Below, piece after piece: positions 15,569 through 24,286 of a stretch of 64,000 nt of DNA (the first letter of the stretch is position 1; each line of letters opens with the position of its first letter). The position numbers and the translations under genes are program-made. Source of the DNA: Microbacterium sp. SORGH_AS_0969. GTDB lineage: Bacteria > Actinomycetota > Actinomycetes > Actinomycetales > Microbacteriaceae. The DNA is taken from contig NZ_JAUTAG010000001.1 in the NCBI RefSeq assembly GCF_030818255.1, forward strand, positions 806,001 through 870,000, read 5' to 3'. The notes under the pieces were generated by a model that ran no database searches, was not told the DNA's origin, and saw nothing but the letters and a program-made list of their open reading frames with translations.

Positions 15569-16876
15569 ATGCAGACACGCCCGCCACTCGGCCGACGACT
15601 GACCATCAACACCATCGTCCGCCGCCACCAGATCGAGGCGACGAGAGACACCTCCCTCTGGGAAGACGAGACCGAACTCCACTCCGCAGCCCTCGTCGAG
15701 CGCTTTTCCGACGCCGTGCGCAGTGCGGTCCCCGACGCCTCTCTGACGTGGGCCCTCTCGTGGGGCGCTCTGACCGACGACTCCCCGCGCTACCGCGACA
15801 TCCGCCGCACGCTCGCGCGCCTCGCGGCCGAGCACGGCGACGACATCACCTTCGTCCCCGGCGGCTTCTTCGCCAACCTCTACGGAACCCGCGACGAGGT
15901 CGCCCGCGACATCTCCGACGCGGTCGACCTGCTCCACACCCACTTCGACCGCCCGACCACGGCGCTGGTCGCCGGGTTCCTCTCGGCCGCGAACATCGCG
16001 GGAGCGCGCGATCTCGGCATCCGGACCGTCCAGGGCAACATCTGGAGCCAGTTCGACATCGATCTGCAAGACGGAGACGGCTCGCTCGCGTACCCCTACT
16101 ACCCCTCCCGGAACCACTTCCTCGTGCCCGGCCGCGGCGACGATCGCATCGACGCGGTGCAGCTCGACGGCTGGACGGTCGACCTCGTCGCCGCGCGCAC
16201 CGCCGGCATGTCGTCCGATTACAACTCCCGACTGGGCCTGGGGCCGATCGAGACGCTGCACCGCCTGCCGCGCGCCGAGGCGCTGAGAGAACTGGATGCC
16301 ACCAGCGAGGCCCACCTGAACGAGCGCAACGTCGCGCGCAACGGCCTCGGGTGGCTCACGGTGAACTACGAGATCAGCGAGGTCGCGCGCGGGCTCGCGC
16401 ACGACCCCACCACGCTCGACGCCTGGGCGGGCTGGCTCGGAGGCCTCCGCGAGCGGTGGAACGATCTCGAAGTGACCACGATCAGCCGATTCGGCGACGA
16501 GTGGCGCGCCCGGCACGCCGACAACGAGGACCTCGCCTACCTCCTGCAGCAGAGCGGCAGCGGCGTGCAGGCGTCGCGCGCGGGAGAGACGGTGACGTGG
16601 TTCATGTGCGCCGACTTCCGCCTCGGCATCGTTCAGGTCGGCGACACGGTCGAGGTGTTCGACTACACGTCCTACGCCGGTGCTTTCGCCGAGCCCGCGG
16701 AGCGCGGCGACCGACGGTGGAGCCTGCTCGGCGAGATCAACCAGAAGCAGACGCGCCCGCAGGACCGACCGGTGGCCCTGGCCGCCTTCCTCGCGCAGCA
16801 TGCCGACGTCGACGCCGCCCTCGACCGCCACTGGGGCGATGCCCCCGAACTCCGCGAACTGCGAGACGCCGCATGA
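15569..16876 (+). CDS. DUF3863-like protein coupled to a rhamnosidase
   Basis: A 435-residue cytosolic protein without signal peptide. Words such as TINTIVRRHQIEATRD, ALSWGALTDDSPRYRDIR, TFVPGGFFANLYGTRDEV and VQGNIWSQFDIDLQDGDG match my memory of DUF3863 proteins found in Bacteroides and Firmicutes glycan loci; this could not be checked. The alternation of beta-strand and helix with conserved Asp/His/Trp suggests a (beta/alpha) barrel, so a carbohydrate-active enzyme is plausible. Its stop overlaps the rhamnosidase start (ATGA), so the two are made together. The start ATG at 15569 leaves 180 bases to the divergent lipoprotein gene. Confidence 0.7.
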   Translation: MQTRPPLGRRLTINTIVRRHQIEATRDTSLWEDETELHSAALVERFSDAVRSAVPDASLTWALSWGALTDDSPRYRDIRRTLARLAAEHGDDITFVPGGFFANLYGTRDEVARDISDAVDLLHTHFDRPTTALVAGFLSAANIAGARDLGIRTVQGNIWSQFDIDLQDGDGSLAYPYYPSRNHFLVPGRGDDRIDAVQLDGWTVDLVAARTAGMSSDYNSRLGLGPIETLHRLPRAEALRELDATSEAHLNERNVARNGLGWLTVNYEISEVARGLAHDPTTLDAWAGWLGGLRERWNDLEVTTISRFGDEWRARHADNEDLAYLLQQSGSGVQASRAGETVTWFMCADFRLGIVQVGDTVEVFDYTSYAGAFAEPAERGDRRWSLLGEINQKQTRPQDRPVALAAFLAQHADVDAALDRHWGDAPELRELRDAA

Positions 16877-19380
16877 TCTCCGTCACCGACCTCACCGTCG
16901 AGCACGCCGTCGACCCGGTCGGCGTCCCCACATCGCCCCGCTTCGGCTGGACTTTGCGCTCCGACATCGACGGCGTCCGGCAGCTCTCCTACCGCCTGAG
17001 CGTGCGCACCGGCACCGAGACGCGGTGGCGGAGCGGACCCGTCGCGTCCGACCGCAGCGTCGACATCGCCTACGAGGGGGCTCCGCTCGCCCCGCTCCGC
17101 CGCCACGAGTGGACGGTGGTGGTCACCACGACCGCCGGCGACGCGGTCGCGACGGGAACGTTCGTCACCGCCGTCACCGACGGCGACTGGCGCGGCGCGA
17201 CCTTCATCGGTGCCGCGGACGACGGCGCGGCCGCTCCGCTGCTGCGCACCGAGTTCGAGGTGGATGCCACCCCCGACGAGGCGTATCTCGTGATCGGGGC
17301 GGGTGGTCTCGCCCGCGTCGAGATCGACGGCATCGCCCCCGACGACAGCGTTCTCGGGCCCGGCTTCACCGACTACGAGGTGAGCGCGCAGTACACGGTC
17401 GTCGACGTCACCGAACGGATGACCCCCGGTCGCCACGCGATCGGCGTCGAACTCGGTCGCGGCTTCTACGGCATGCGCGGCCGCAACACCTGGAACTGGG
17501 AGACCGCGCCCTGGCACGCCGACCCCTCGGCGCGTGTGCTGCTGGTGTGGCGCGACGACCGCGGCGAGCACGTCGTCGTGAGCGGCCCCGCGTGGACCAC
17601 CATTGCGGGTCCGACCCGCTTCGACGATCTCTACGCCGGCGAGGACTACGACGCGCGTCTCGAGCAGCCGGGGTGGAGCACCGCCGGATTCGATGACAGC
17701 GCCTGGGCCGCGGTCCGTGAAGTCGAGGGGCCGCGCGGCGTCCCCGTGCCGCAGCGTCAGCCTCCGATCGTCGACGGTGAGACGCTCGAGCCGACGCACG
17801 TGACCGAGCTGTCCGACGGGCGCTGGGTGGTCTCTTTTGCCCGGGTCATCGCTGGCTGGGTCGAGGTCGACGCGGAGGCCGACCCTGGAGCCGAGATCGA
17901 GCTGCGCTTCGGCGAGACCCTCCGCGCCGACGGGACGCCGAACTCCGACGACGAGAAGGGCTACTTCGACGGCCGCTTCCAGACCGATCGCGTGATCCTC
18001 GCGGATCGGCCGCTGCGGTGGCATCCACGATTCACCTGGCACGGGTTCCAGCACGTCGAGGTGCGCGCCCGGTCCCTGCCCACCCTTCGCGCTCGGGTGG
18101 TCCACACGCGCGCGGAGCGCACGGGCCGCTTCGAGTCGTCGTCGCCGATGCTGAACACCCTGCACGAGCTCACGGTGCGGACGATCCTCAACAATCTGCA
18201 CGGCATTCCGACCGATACGCCGAAGTACGAGAAGAACGGGTGGACCGGCGACGGCATGGTCGGCGCCCGCATGATGCTTCTCAACCTCGACACGCACGAG
18301 TTGCTGGCGAAGTGGGTCGACGACATCGCGGCATCCCGCCACGGGCAGGGAGCCCCCGAGGTGATCGCCCCGCACGGCGGGTGGAGCATGGACTGGACGC
18401 CCGCGCCGACCTGGCACTCCGCCCTGCTGCTCGTTCCGTGGGACATCTACCAGCTGCGCGGCGACGAGCGGGTGCTCGCCGACGTGTGGCCCGACGCGCG
18501 TGACTACCTGCGCTTCGAGCTCGAGCGGGGAGTCGACGGTCTCTTCGACACCACCCTCGGCGACTGGGTGAGCCCCGAGACCGACCCGGGCGGCGGGAAC
18601 GCGCCGGAGGACACCCGCATCGCGGCCACGGCGTTCGTCATCGCGATGTGCGACACGGCGGCCGCGATCGCGCGTGTGCTGGGCGAGGATCCGGGCGAGT
18701 GGGAGGCCGCCGCCGCACGCTCGCGCGACGCCTTCTTAGGCGAGTTCTGGGATGCCGAGACCGCCGAGGTGCGCGGACGGGGCGACGCCGGGTATCGCCA
18801 GGCCCACACGACTCTTGCCCTGGCCTTCGACATCCTTCCCGCCGGGGACCGCCAGCGCGCGGCCGACCGCCTGGCCGCCGACGTGGTCGACCGCGGACAC
18901 CACCTGTCGACGGGTGCGCTCGCGACCAAGCACCTGCTCCCCCAGCTCACACGTTTCGGCCACGCCGACGTCGCGGTCGGGGTGGCGCTGCAGACGACGT
19001 TCCCGAGCTGGGGCTTCTGGGTCGAGCAGGGCGCGACCTCGCTCTGGGAGCACTGGAAGGAGGAGTCGCGCTCGCGCGGCCACTACTTCCTGGGCACGGT
19101 CGAGGACTGGTTCTACGCCGACGTGGCCGGGCTGCGAGCGGTCTCGCCGGGGTGGCGCGAGGCGCGGATCGCTCCGAGCGTCCTCGGGACGGCACTGTCG
19201 TCGGCCTCGGCTGCCGTACGGACGCCGTACGGCGAGCTGTCGGTGCAGTGGCTGGTCGAGGACGGCGCGGTGACGCTGTCGTGCGAGGTTCCGATCGGCG
19301 TGCGCGCCGAGATTGAGCTGCCGGGACTCCGCCGCCGGGTCGAGGCGGGGAGGCACGAGGTGCGGGTGGCGCTGGACTGA
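16873..19380 (+). CDS. Alpha-L-rhamnosidase (GH78)
   Basis: An 835-residue GH78 enzyme. The N-terminal Bac_rhamnosid_N beta domains contain LRTEFEVDATPDEAYLVIGAGG and ELGRGFYGMRGRNTWNWE. The (alpha/alpha)6 barrel follows. The general-acid region reads DTPKYEKNGWTGDG (Glu about 452), a variant of the usual DCPQRDERLGWTGD that keeps the Glu and GWTGD. The general-base region is GATSLWEHW (about 722). There is no signal peptide, so it trims alpha-L-rhamnosyl groups in the cytosol from imported oligosaccharides. The ATG at 16873 overlaps the upstream stop. The variant acid loop may reflect different linkage preference (inference). Confidence 0.9.
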   Translation: MISVTDLTVEHAVDPVGVPTSPRFGWTLRSDIDGVRQLSYRLSVRTGTETRWRSGPVASDRSVDIAYEGAPLAPLRRHEWTVVVTTTAGDAVATGTFVTAVTDGDWRGATFIGAADDGAAAPLLRTEFEVDATPDEAYLVIGAGGLARVEIDGIAPDDSVLGPGFTDYEVSAQYTVVDVTERMTPGRHAIGVELGRGFYGMRGRNTWNWETAPWHADPSARVLLVWRDDRGEHVVVSGPAWTTIAGPTRFDDLYAGEDYDARLEQPGWSTAGFDDSAWAAVREVEGPRGVPVPQRQPPIVDGETLEPTHVTELSDGRWVVSFARVIAGWVEVDAEADPGAEIELRFGETLRADGTPNSDDEKGYFDGRFQTDRVILADRPLRWHPRFTWHGFQHVEVRARSLPTLRARVVHTRAERTGRFESSSPMLNTLHELTVRTILNNLHGIPTDTPKYEKNGWTGDGMVGARMMLLNLDTHELLAKWVDDIAASRHGQGAPEVIAPHGGWSMDWTPAPTWHSALLLVPWDIYQLRGDERVLADVWPDARDYLRFELERGVDGLFDTTLGDWVSPETDPGGGNAPEDTRIAATAFVIAMCDTAAAIARVLGEDPGEWEAAAARSRDAFLGEFWDAETAEVRGRGDAGYRQAHTTLALAFDILPAGDRQRAADRLAADVVDRGHHLSTGALATKHLLPQLTRFGHADVAVGVALQTTFPSWGFWVEQGATSLWEHWKEESRSRGHYFLGTVEDWFYADVAGLRAVSPGWREARIAPSVLGTALSSASAAVRTPYGELSVQWLVEDGAVTLSCEVPIGVRAEIELPGLRRRVEAGRHEVRVALD

Positions 19381-19435
19381 GGGCGGGGCTGGGCTGGGGG
19401 CGCGGCGATCCGCAGCCTGCGGGGGCCCACTCGGG

Positions 19436-19500
19436 CATAAACGCGATCCGCGCACAGAAACACGCTCTGCTCGCGTTTATCGGCGTGGATCGCGTTTATG
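19436..19500. repeat. GTTTATG palindromic repeat, solitary copy
   Basis: CATAAACGCGATCC and GGATCGCGTTTATG are perfect 14-base inverted arms around a loop that contains a further TCGCGTTTATCG. It lies 56 bases after the rhamnosidase stop and can act as terminator. Four related copies form an array at 20858-21484. Confidence 0.7.
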
Positions 19501-19564
19501 CGTGCGGTGCGCTGCCCTCTCGCGGTTCACCCGACGGACACCGAACGGCGCTACGGTGTCGGCC

Positions 19565-19849
19565 ATGTCGAAGCCTCTTGCGTGGGCCGGTCTGAGCGCC
19601 CTTCTGCTGCTGCTGGTCCCCGTCGTGTACAACGGCGCGATGGCGTACGGGGCCGAGTTCCTCGTGTGGGATGAGCAGTACTCCACGTACTACTACGACG
19701 AGCGGCCCGGCGGTTTCGTCGTGATCGTCGCGGGCCTCGTGGCATCCGTGGTCCTGATCCTGCTCGCGGTCGGCGCAGCGCTTCGCGCGGGAGTGCTCTT
19801 CGTCCGCCGCGCACGCTCGCGCGGTGACGAAGCGACAGCGGGAGCCTGA
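19565..19849 (+). CDS. Small membrane protein, two predicted helices
   Basis: A 94-residue protein with helix one at about 7-30 (LAWAGLSALLLLLVPVVYNG), a Tyr-rich loop (WDEQYSTYYYDERPGG), helix two at about 50-72, and a basic C-terminus (VRRARSRGDE). The topology suggests an external loop and a cytosolic tail. I do not recognise a family. It stands between a palindromic repeat and the next hypothetical gene and has no visible link to the sugar genes. Confidence 0.6.
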   Translation: MSKPLAWAGLSALLLLLVPVVYNGAMAYGAEFLVWDEQYSTYYYDERPGGFVVIVAGLVASVVLILLAVGAALRAGVLFVRRARSRGDEATAGA

Positions 19850-19921
19850 GGCAGCGGCGCGTTCGCCCCGCGTTCACCCGCCCGTGTGAGGGTCGTCCCG
19901 AGACGACAGGGAGGTCGACGG

Positions 19922-20767
19922 ATGCCGATGACCACACGTGCCCGCATCGGGATCGCCGCCGCCGTCGTGGGGGCGATCGCCGTCGGCGGCGCTGCCGTGG
20001 TGGTGTTCGGCTGGATGATCGACGAGACGCGCTTCGACCGGCCCGAACCCGCGTTCGACGCGCTGACCGCGGAGATCGCGGCCGTTCCCGGGGTGTCCGA
20101 CGTGCAGAAGCAGCGCTGGGTCGAGGCGCCGCTGTTCGCGAATCCCTCGTCCTGGGTGCAGGTCACGGCCGATGCATCCGCGTTCCCGGAGATCCGCGAG
20201 ATCGCCTGCGACACCGCCTATCCGGATGCCGTCGAGTGGGGCTTCGACCTCGAAGGCGCCGGAGCCACCCGGGTCTCGGCGTACGCCGACGCCGTGCGGG
20301 GATGCCCCGAGTTCGGGTTCGACCTGGAGGCCGTGGCATCCGAGATCTTCCGGGTCGCCCCGGGGAGCGTCATTCAAGCGGCGATCTGGGATGCCGAGCG
20401 CTTCGCACTCTCGTCGCTCGACGGGCGCCCCGACGAGGTCGGGGCGCAGCTCCTCCCCCTCGTCGCTCACGCCGACACGCTGCGCGCGGCCGCGGGAGTC
20501 GATCCCGAGATGCCGGTCGAGGTCTCGGGTCCACGGCTCGGCGTGGAGATCGGCCCCGGCGAAGCCGCGGGGTACCACGCCCTGCTCACGACGCTCATCG
20601 ACGAGCACGACGTCACGTACTTCGCGTTCGGGGGCGGCGGAACGCCGATCGACGGCGTCGAAAAGGTGCAGGTGACCGCCCCCGACGCGCAGCACGACGC
20701 GATCGAGCGGCTGATCGCCGACTCGGGTCTGCCGGTCGCCGCGCTTCCGGTGGCGTTCCTGGAGTGA
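19922..20767 (+). CDS. Membrane-anchored protein of unknown function
   Basis: A 281-residue protein with one N-terminal membrane helix (about 8-30, IGIAAAVVGAIAVGGAAVVV) and a long acidic domain outside the membrane. Several Trp and paired Cys (IACDTAY and VRGCPEFG) may form a disulphide. GGGAGG precedes the ATG at 19922, which I prefer to an ATG 36 bases upstream. No family is recognised. It could be co-transcribed with the preceding 94-residue membrane protein (72-base gap). Confidence 0.65.
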   Translation: MPMTTRARIGIAAAVVGAIAVGGAAVVVFGWMIDETRFDRPEPAFDALTAEIAAVPGVSDVQKQRWVEAPLFANPSSWVQVTADASAFPEIREIACDTAYPDAVEWGFDLEGAGATRVSAYADAVRGCPEFGFDLEAVASEIFRVAPGSVIQAAIWDAERFALSSLDGRPDEVGAQLLPLVAHADTLRAAAGVDPEMPVEVSGPRLGVEIGPGEAAGYHALLTTLIDEHDVTYFAFGGGGTPIDGVEKVQVTAPDAQHDAIERLIADSGLPVAALPVAFLE

Positions 20768-20857
20768 CGCGGAGCGGGGCGGCGGGGGACCCCGGCGCGC
20801 GCGGCGCGGGGCGGCGCGGCGCGGCGCGGCGGGCGCGGGGCGGCGCGGCGGGTCGCC

Positions 20858-21484
20858 CATAAACGCGATCCACTCGCATAAACACGGGGAGAGCGCGTTT
20901 ATGCGCGCAAACAGCGTTTATGCGTGGTGCGGAAGCGCCTGCGCGCGAGCGCGCGGAGCGGCGCGACGGGGTGGCGGATGCGCGCGGCGGGCGCGGGGCG
21001 GCGCGGCGCGGCGGGCGCGGGGCGGCGCGGCGGCGCATCCATAAACGCGATCCACTCGCATAAACACGGGGAGAGCGCGTTTATGCGCGCGAACAGCGTT
21101 TATGCGTGGCGCGCCCGGACCGCCTGCGAGGGAACGCCCGCACGGTAGCGCCCGTGCGGTAGCGCCCGTGCGGTAGCGCCCGTCCGTGCGCGGGGGCGGC
21201 TGGACGCCGGCGCGGGACCGCGGGTCGGCACCCCGTGTCACCGATAAACGCGATCCACTCGCATAAACACGGGGAGAGCGCGTTTATGCGCGCGAACAGC
21301 GTTTATGCGTGGCGCGCCCGGACCGCCTGCGCGAGAACGCCCGTGCGGTAGCGCCCGTCCGTGCGCGGGGGCGGCTGGGCGCCGGCGTGGGACCGCGGGT
21401 CGGCACCCCGTGTCACCGATAAACGCGATCCACTCGCATGAACACAGGGAGAGCGCGTTTATGCGCGCAAACAGCGTTTATGCG
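20858..21484. repeat. Array of four GTTTATGCG palindromic units in an 820-bp gene-free gap
   Basis: Four near-identical 67-base units lie at 20858-20924, 21040-21106, 21243-21309 and 21418-21484. Each has the plan CATAAACGC / CGCATAAAC / GCGTTTATG / GCGTTTATG, giving two nested dyads. The DNA between units is itself repetitive: GC-only GGGGCGGCGCGGC runs up to 21030, then GGTAGCGCCCGT tandem words, and the flanks of units three and four match each other. The gap 20768-21586 holds no convincing gene. A similar solitary element lies at 19436-19500. Confidence 0.8.
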
Positions 21485-21586
21485 TGACGCGCGGGCAGCG
21501 CGGCAACGCCCGCGCGCGGCAGGCAGCGCGCAGTAGCGGCAACGCCCGCGCGCGGCAACGCCCGCCCCCGCCCCGCGCGGCGCGAG

Positions 21587-22345
21587 TCACCAGGCCGAGT
21601 AGCCGCCGTCGATCAGCACGACCGAGCCGGTCATGTATGACGCAGCGTCCGACGCGAGGAACGCCACGAGCGAGCCGATCTCTTCCGGAGCGCCGAGGCG
21701 GCCCATCGGTGTGCGACGCACCCAGTCGTCCCACCAATCGCCGGGAACGCCCTCCTTGGTCAGCTCGGTGCCGACGTAGCCGGGGGCGACGGCGTTGACG
21801 CGGATGCCCTGCTCGGCGAACTCGATCGCGAGCGACTTCACGGCGAGGTGCACCGCCCCCTTCGAGGCGTTGTAGGCGGCCTGACGCTGGGGCGCGTTCG
21901 CGAGCTCACCCGACATCGAGCCGATCGCGACGATGGAGCCGCCGCGCTCCTGCATGTGCCGCGCGGCCTCGCGCGCGCACCAGAACGTGCCCGTCGCGTT
22001 GACGGCGAGAACCCGGTCCCACGTCTCTCGCTCGAGCTCGAGCGACGGCTGGTGGTTGGCGATGCCGGCCGAGGTCACGAGGATGTCGACCGATCCGAGA
22101 CGACCGGCCACGTCGGCGAACACGCGCTCCACCTCGGCGGCGTCCGTGACGTCGAGGTGCACGTACGACACGCGCCCGCTCTCGAACGACCCCGCGGCGG
22201 CGGTTCCGGCCTCGTCGAGCACGTCGGCGATCACGACGATCGCCCCGAACTCCTCGAGAGCGGTCACCACCGCGAGCCCGATGCCGCGGGAGCCTCCCGT
22301 CACAACCGCCACACGGTCGGTGAGTTCCAGCCTTTGTCGGTACAT
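21587..22345 (-). CDS. Short-chain dehydrogenase/reductase (SDR)
   Basis: A 252-residue classical SDR. The cofactor motif is TGGSRGIG (about 17-24), followed by an Asp-rich strand end (VVIADVLDE) that favours NAD, and LVTSAGIAN in place of NNAG. The catalytic Ser is in GSMSG and the Tyr/Lys pair in YNASK. The C-terminus GSVVLIDGGYSAW is typical of sugar or polyol dehydrogenases of this type. AGGAGG precedes the ATG at 22345. It is divergent from the RpiR gene, with the operator dyad between them. It probably oxidises the sugar entering the pathway to a lactone or keto sugar; the substrate is unknown. Confidence 0.9.
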   Translation of the reverse strand: MYRQRLELTDRVAVVTGGSRGIGLAVVTALEEFGAIVVIADVLDEAGTAAAGSFESGRVSYVHLDVTDAAEVERVFADVAGRLGSVDILVTSAGIANHQPSLELERETWDRVLAVNATGTFWCAREAARHMQERGGSIVAIGSMSGELANAPQRQAAYNASKGAVHLAVKSLAIEFAEQGIRVNAVAPGYVGTELTKEGVPGDWWDDWVRRTPMGRLGAPEEIGSLVAFLASDAASYMTGSVVLIDGGYSAW

Positions 22346-22396
22346 CTTCGTCCTCCTGTGCTGTCGCGCTGTGCGGAGAAGCCCGCATCGGCTAAG

Positions 22397-22413
22397 ATGT
22401 AGCCATACTACAT
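22397..22413. promoter_or_regulatory. Operator dyad between the SDR and RpiR genes
   Basis: ATGTAG-CCATA-CTACAT is a perfect 6-bp-arm palindrome. It ends 14 bases before the RpiR start and lies 52 bases upstream of the divergent SDR start. This is the best copy of the GTAG-N5-CTAC element found before most units of the island, and its position implies autoregulation. Confidence 0.75.
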
Positions 22414-22427
22414 GGAAGGAGCTCGCG

Positions 22428-23333
22428 ATGACCCTCGACGTCGAGCAGGCCAGCGAAGAGTCCACCGACACGCTTCTCGAGCGCATCACCCGCCAACTGC
22501 CGCACCTGCGCCGCTCCGAACAGCGGGTCGCCGCGATCGTCCTCGACAATCCCGTCGGCGCCGCCCAGTTCACGATGGCCGGCCTCGCCGAAGCCGCCGA
22601 GGTCAGCGAGCCCACCGTCATGCGATTCTGCAGCTCGGTCGGCTGCGAGGGGTTCCAGGACTTCAAGATCCAGCTCGCCCAGACCCTCGCTCTCGGCCTG
22701 CCGGTCACCCACTCGACCATCACCTCGTCGGACTCCTCGGGCGACGTCGCCGAGAAGATCTTCGACCACACCATCTCGAGCCTCGACCGCGCGCGCCGCA
22801 CCCTCGCCCCCGCCGCCGTCGAGCGAGCGATCGAGGCGATTCTGGATGCCAGCGACATCCTCTTCGTCGGCTTCGGCGCGAGCGGCATCATCGCGCAGGA
22901 CGCCCAACAGAAGTTCCCCCTCTTCGGCGTCCCCTGCCAGGCACCCGAGGACTTCCACCAGCAGTTCATCGCCGCGACGATGTCGGGTCCCCGCAGCGTG
23001 ACCGTCGCGATCTCGAACACCGGGCACACCGAGCAGACGCTCACGGTCGCCCGGGCGGCGCGCAAGGCCGGGGGAACCGTCATCTCGCTGACCGGTCGCG
23101 TCAGCCCGCTGTCCGAGATCGCGGATATTCCCCTGATCGTGCGCACATTCGAAGACACCGACGTGTACACGCCGTCGACGAGCCGTCTGGCGGGTCTCGT
23201 GGTCATCGACATCCTCGCCACCGGTGTCGCCCTGCGTCGCTCGCCGGCCCACAGCGAAGCCATCCGCCGCATGAAGAGCGAGCTCGCGGCCATGCGTCAC
23301 GCCGAGGGCGACGCCACCGAGGCCGACTCGTGA
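22428..23333 (+). CDS. RpiR/MurR family transcriptional regulator
   Basis: A 301-residue regulator with an N-terminal HTH_6 domain (about 15-90). This includes LPHLRRSEQRVAAIVLDNP and the recognition region LAEAAEVSEPTVMRFCSSVG. A sugar-isomerase (SIS) domain covers about 130-265, with ILFVGFGASGIIAQD and ISNTGHTEQTL for sugar-phosphate binding. Proteins of this type sense phosphosugars. It lies at the head of a plus-strand unit and overlaps the next gene by GTGA. The perfect dyad ends 14 bases upstream of its start. It is the only regulator gene in the 6-34 kb island and is the likely owner of the repeated operator. Confidence 0.93.
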   Translation: MTLDVEQASEESTDTLLERITRQLPHLRRSEQRVAAIVLDNPVGAAQFTMAGLAEAAEVSEPTVMRFCSSVGCEGFQDFKIQLAQTLALGLPVTHSTITSSDSSGDVAEKIFDHTISSLDRARRTLAPAAVERAIEAILDASDILFVGFGASGIIAQDAQQKFPLFGVPCQAPEDFHQQFIAATMSGPRSVTVAISNTGHTEQTLTVARAARKAGGTVISLTGRVSPLSEIADIPLIVRTFEDTDVYTPSTSRLAGLVVIDILATGVALRRSPAHSEAIRRMKSELAAMRHAEGDATEADS

Positions 23334-24286
23334 CCGGGGTCGTGCTGGTCACCTCCCGCTCGTTCGGGTCGGGCGAGTACGACCCCGGAGCGGTCCTCGC
23401 GGAGGCGGGATACCGCGTCGTCCGCGCCGGCTCGTCGCACGACCTCGAGGAGCTCGCTCCCCTGCTCGCCGAGGCCGACGGGTGGATCGCCGGCACCGGC
23501 CCGGTCACCGCGCCCCACCTCGACCTCGCCCCGAAGCTGAGGGGGATCGCTCGCTACGGCGTCGGCGTCGACAACGTCGACCTGGCTGCGGCCGCGGCGC
23601 GCGGCATCCCGGTCACGAACACTCCCGGCGCGAACTCGGCCGCGGTGGCCGAGCACACCCTCGCCCTCCTCCTGACGGCCCTGCGGGGCATCCCGGCCGC
23701 CGATCGTCGCGTGCGCGCGGGCGACTGGTCGGGAAAGCCCGCGCGAGAGCTGTCGGCGCTGACCGTCGGGGTGGTCGGACTGGGCCGGATCGGACGCCTC
23801 GTGACCGAACGCCTGCGCGCGTTCGGTGCCACGGTCCTCGGGGCCGACCCGTGGGTCGACGCCCGCGATCCGCTGTTCGAGGCCGTGGAGCGCGCCGACA
23901 CCGAGACACTCTCGACCCGCTGCGATGTTGTGACACTACATGCGCCGGGCGGGCAGAAGGTCATTGATGAGCGGTGGCTCGCCGCCGCCGACCGGCCCGT
24001 CCTGCTCGTGAACACGGCTCGCGCCGACCTCGTCGACGAGGAGGCCGTCGCCCGCGCCGCCCGGCGTGGACGCGTGGCCGCCTACGCCGCCGACACCCTC
24101 GCGATCGAGTCGACCGGTGACGCGGCGTCGCCCCTCTTGGCCGACGACCTGGCCGACCGCGTGATCGTCACCGCCCATCTCGGCGCGCAGACCCGCGAGG
24201 GCGTCGACGGCATGGGGCGAATGGCGGTGAACGACATGGTCGCGCTCCTGCGCGGGCAGACTCCCGCTCACCCCGTGCCCGCATGA
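23330..24286 (+). CDS. D-isomer 2-hydroxyacid dehydrogenase family protein
   Basis: A 318-residue NAD-dependent dehydrogenase of the phosphoglycerate dehydrogenase type. The Rossmann motif VGLGRIG is near 149. The catalytic Arg is in NTARADLVDE, the Glu in DTLAIES and the His in AHLGAQT. The GTG at 23330 overlaps the RpiR stop by four bases. The family interconverts 2-hydroxy and 2-oxo acids, so a sugar acid or its cleavage product is a likely substrate here. A dyad like the RpiR operator lies inside this gene at 23925-23941 and coincides with a run of rare codons. Confidence 0.92.
   Translation: MTGVVLVTSRSFGSGEYDPGAVLAEAGYRVVRAGSSHDLEELAPLLAEADGWIAGTGPVTAPHLDLAPKLRGIARYGVGVDNVDLAAAAARGIPVTNTPGANSAAVAEHTLALLLTALRGIPAADRRVRAGDWSGKPARELSALTVGVVGLGRIGRLVTERLRAFGATVLGADPWVDARDPLFEAVERADTETLSTRCDVVTLHAPGGQKVIDERWLAAADRPVLLVNTARADLVDEEAVARAARRGRVAAYAADTLAIESTGDAASPLLADDLADRVIVTAHLGAQTREGVDGMGRMAVNDMVALLRGQTPAHPVPA
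23925..23941. promoter_or_regulatory. Possible intragenic RpiR operator
   Basis: ATGTTG-TGACA-CTACAT matches the 22397-22413 palindrome in 11 of 12 arm bases. It falls within the dehydrogenase reading frame and is spelled by the codons GTT, GTG, ACA, CTA, CAT. ACA, CTA and CAT are unusual in this GC-rich gene, which otherwise uses ACC, CTC/CTG and CAC. That suggests selection on the DNA sequence. Confidence 0.4.

Noticed and set aside
20768..21586. Small genes inside the repeat-rich gap
   Set aside because: Open frames here translate to Arg/Ala/Pro-only sequences and run through the palindromic units in every frame, so they are composition artefacts.
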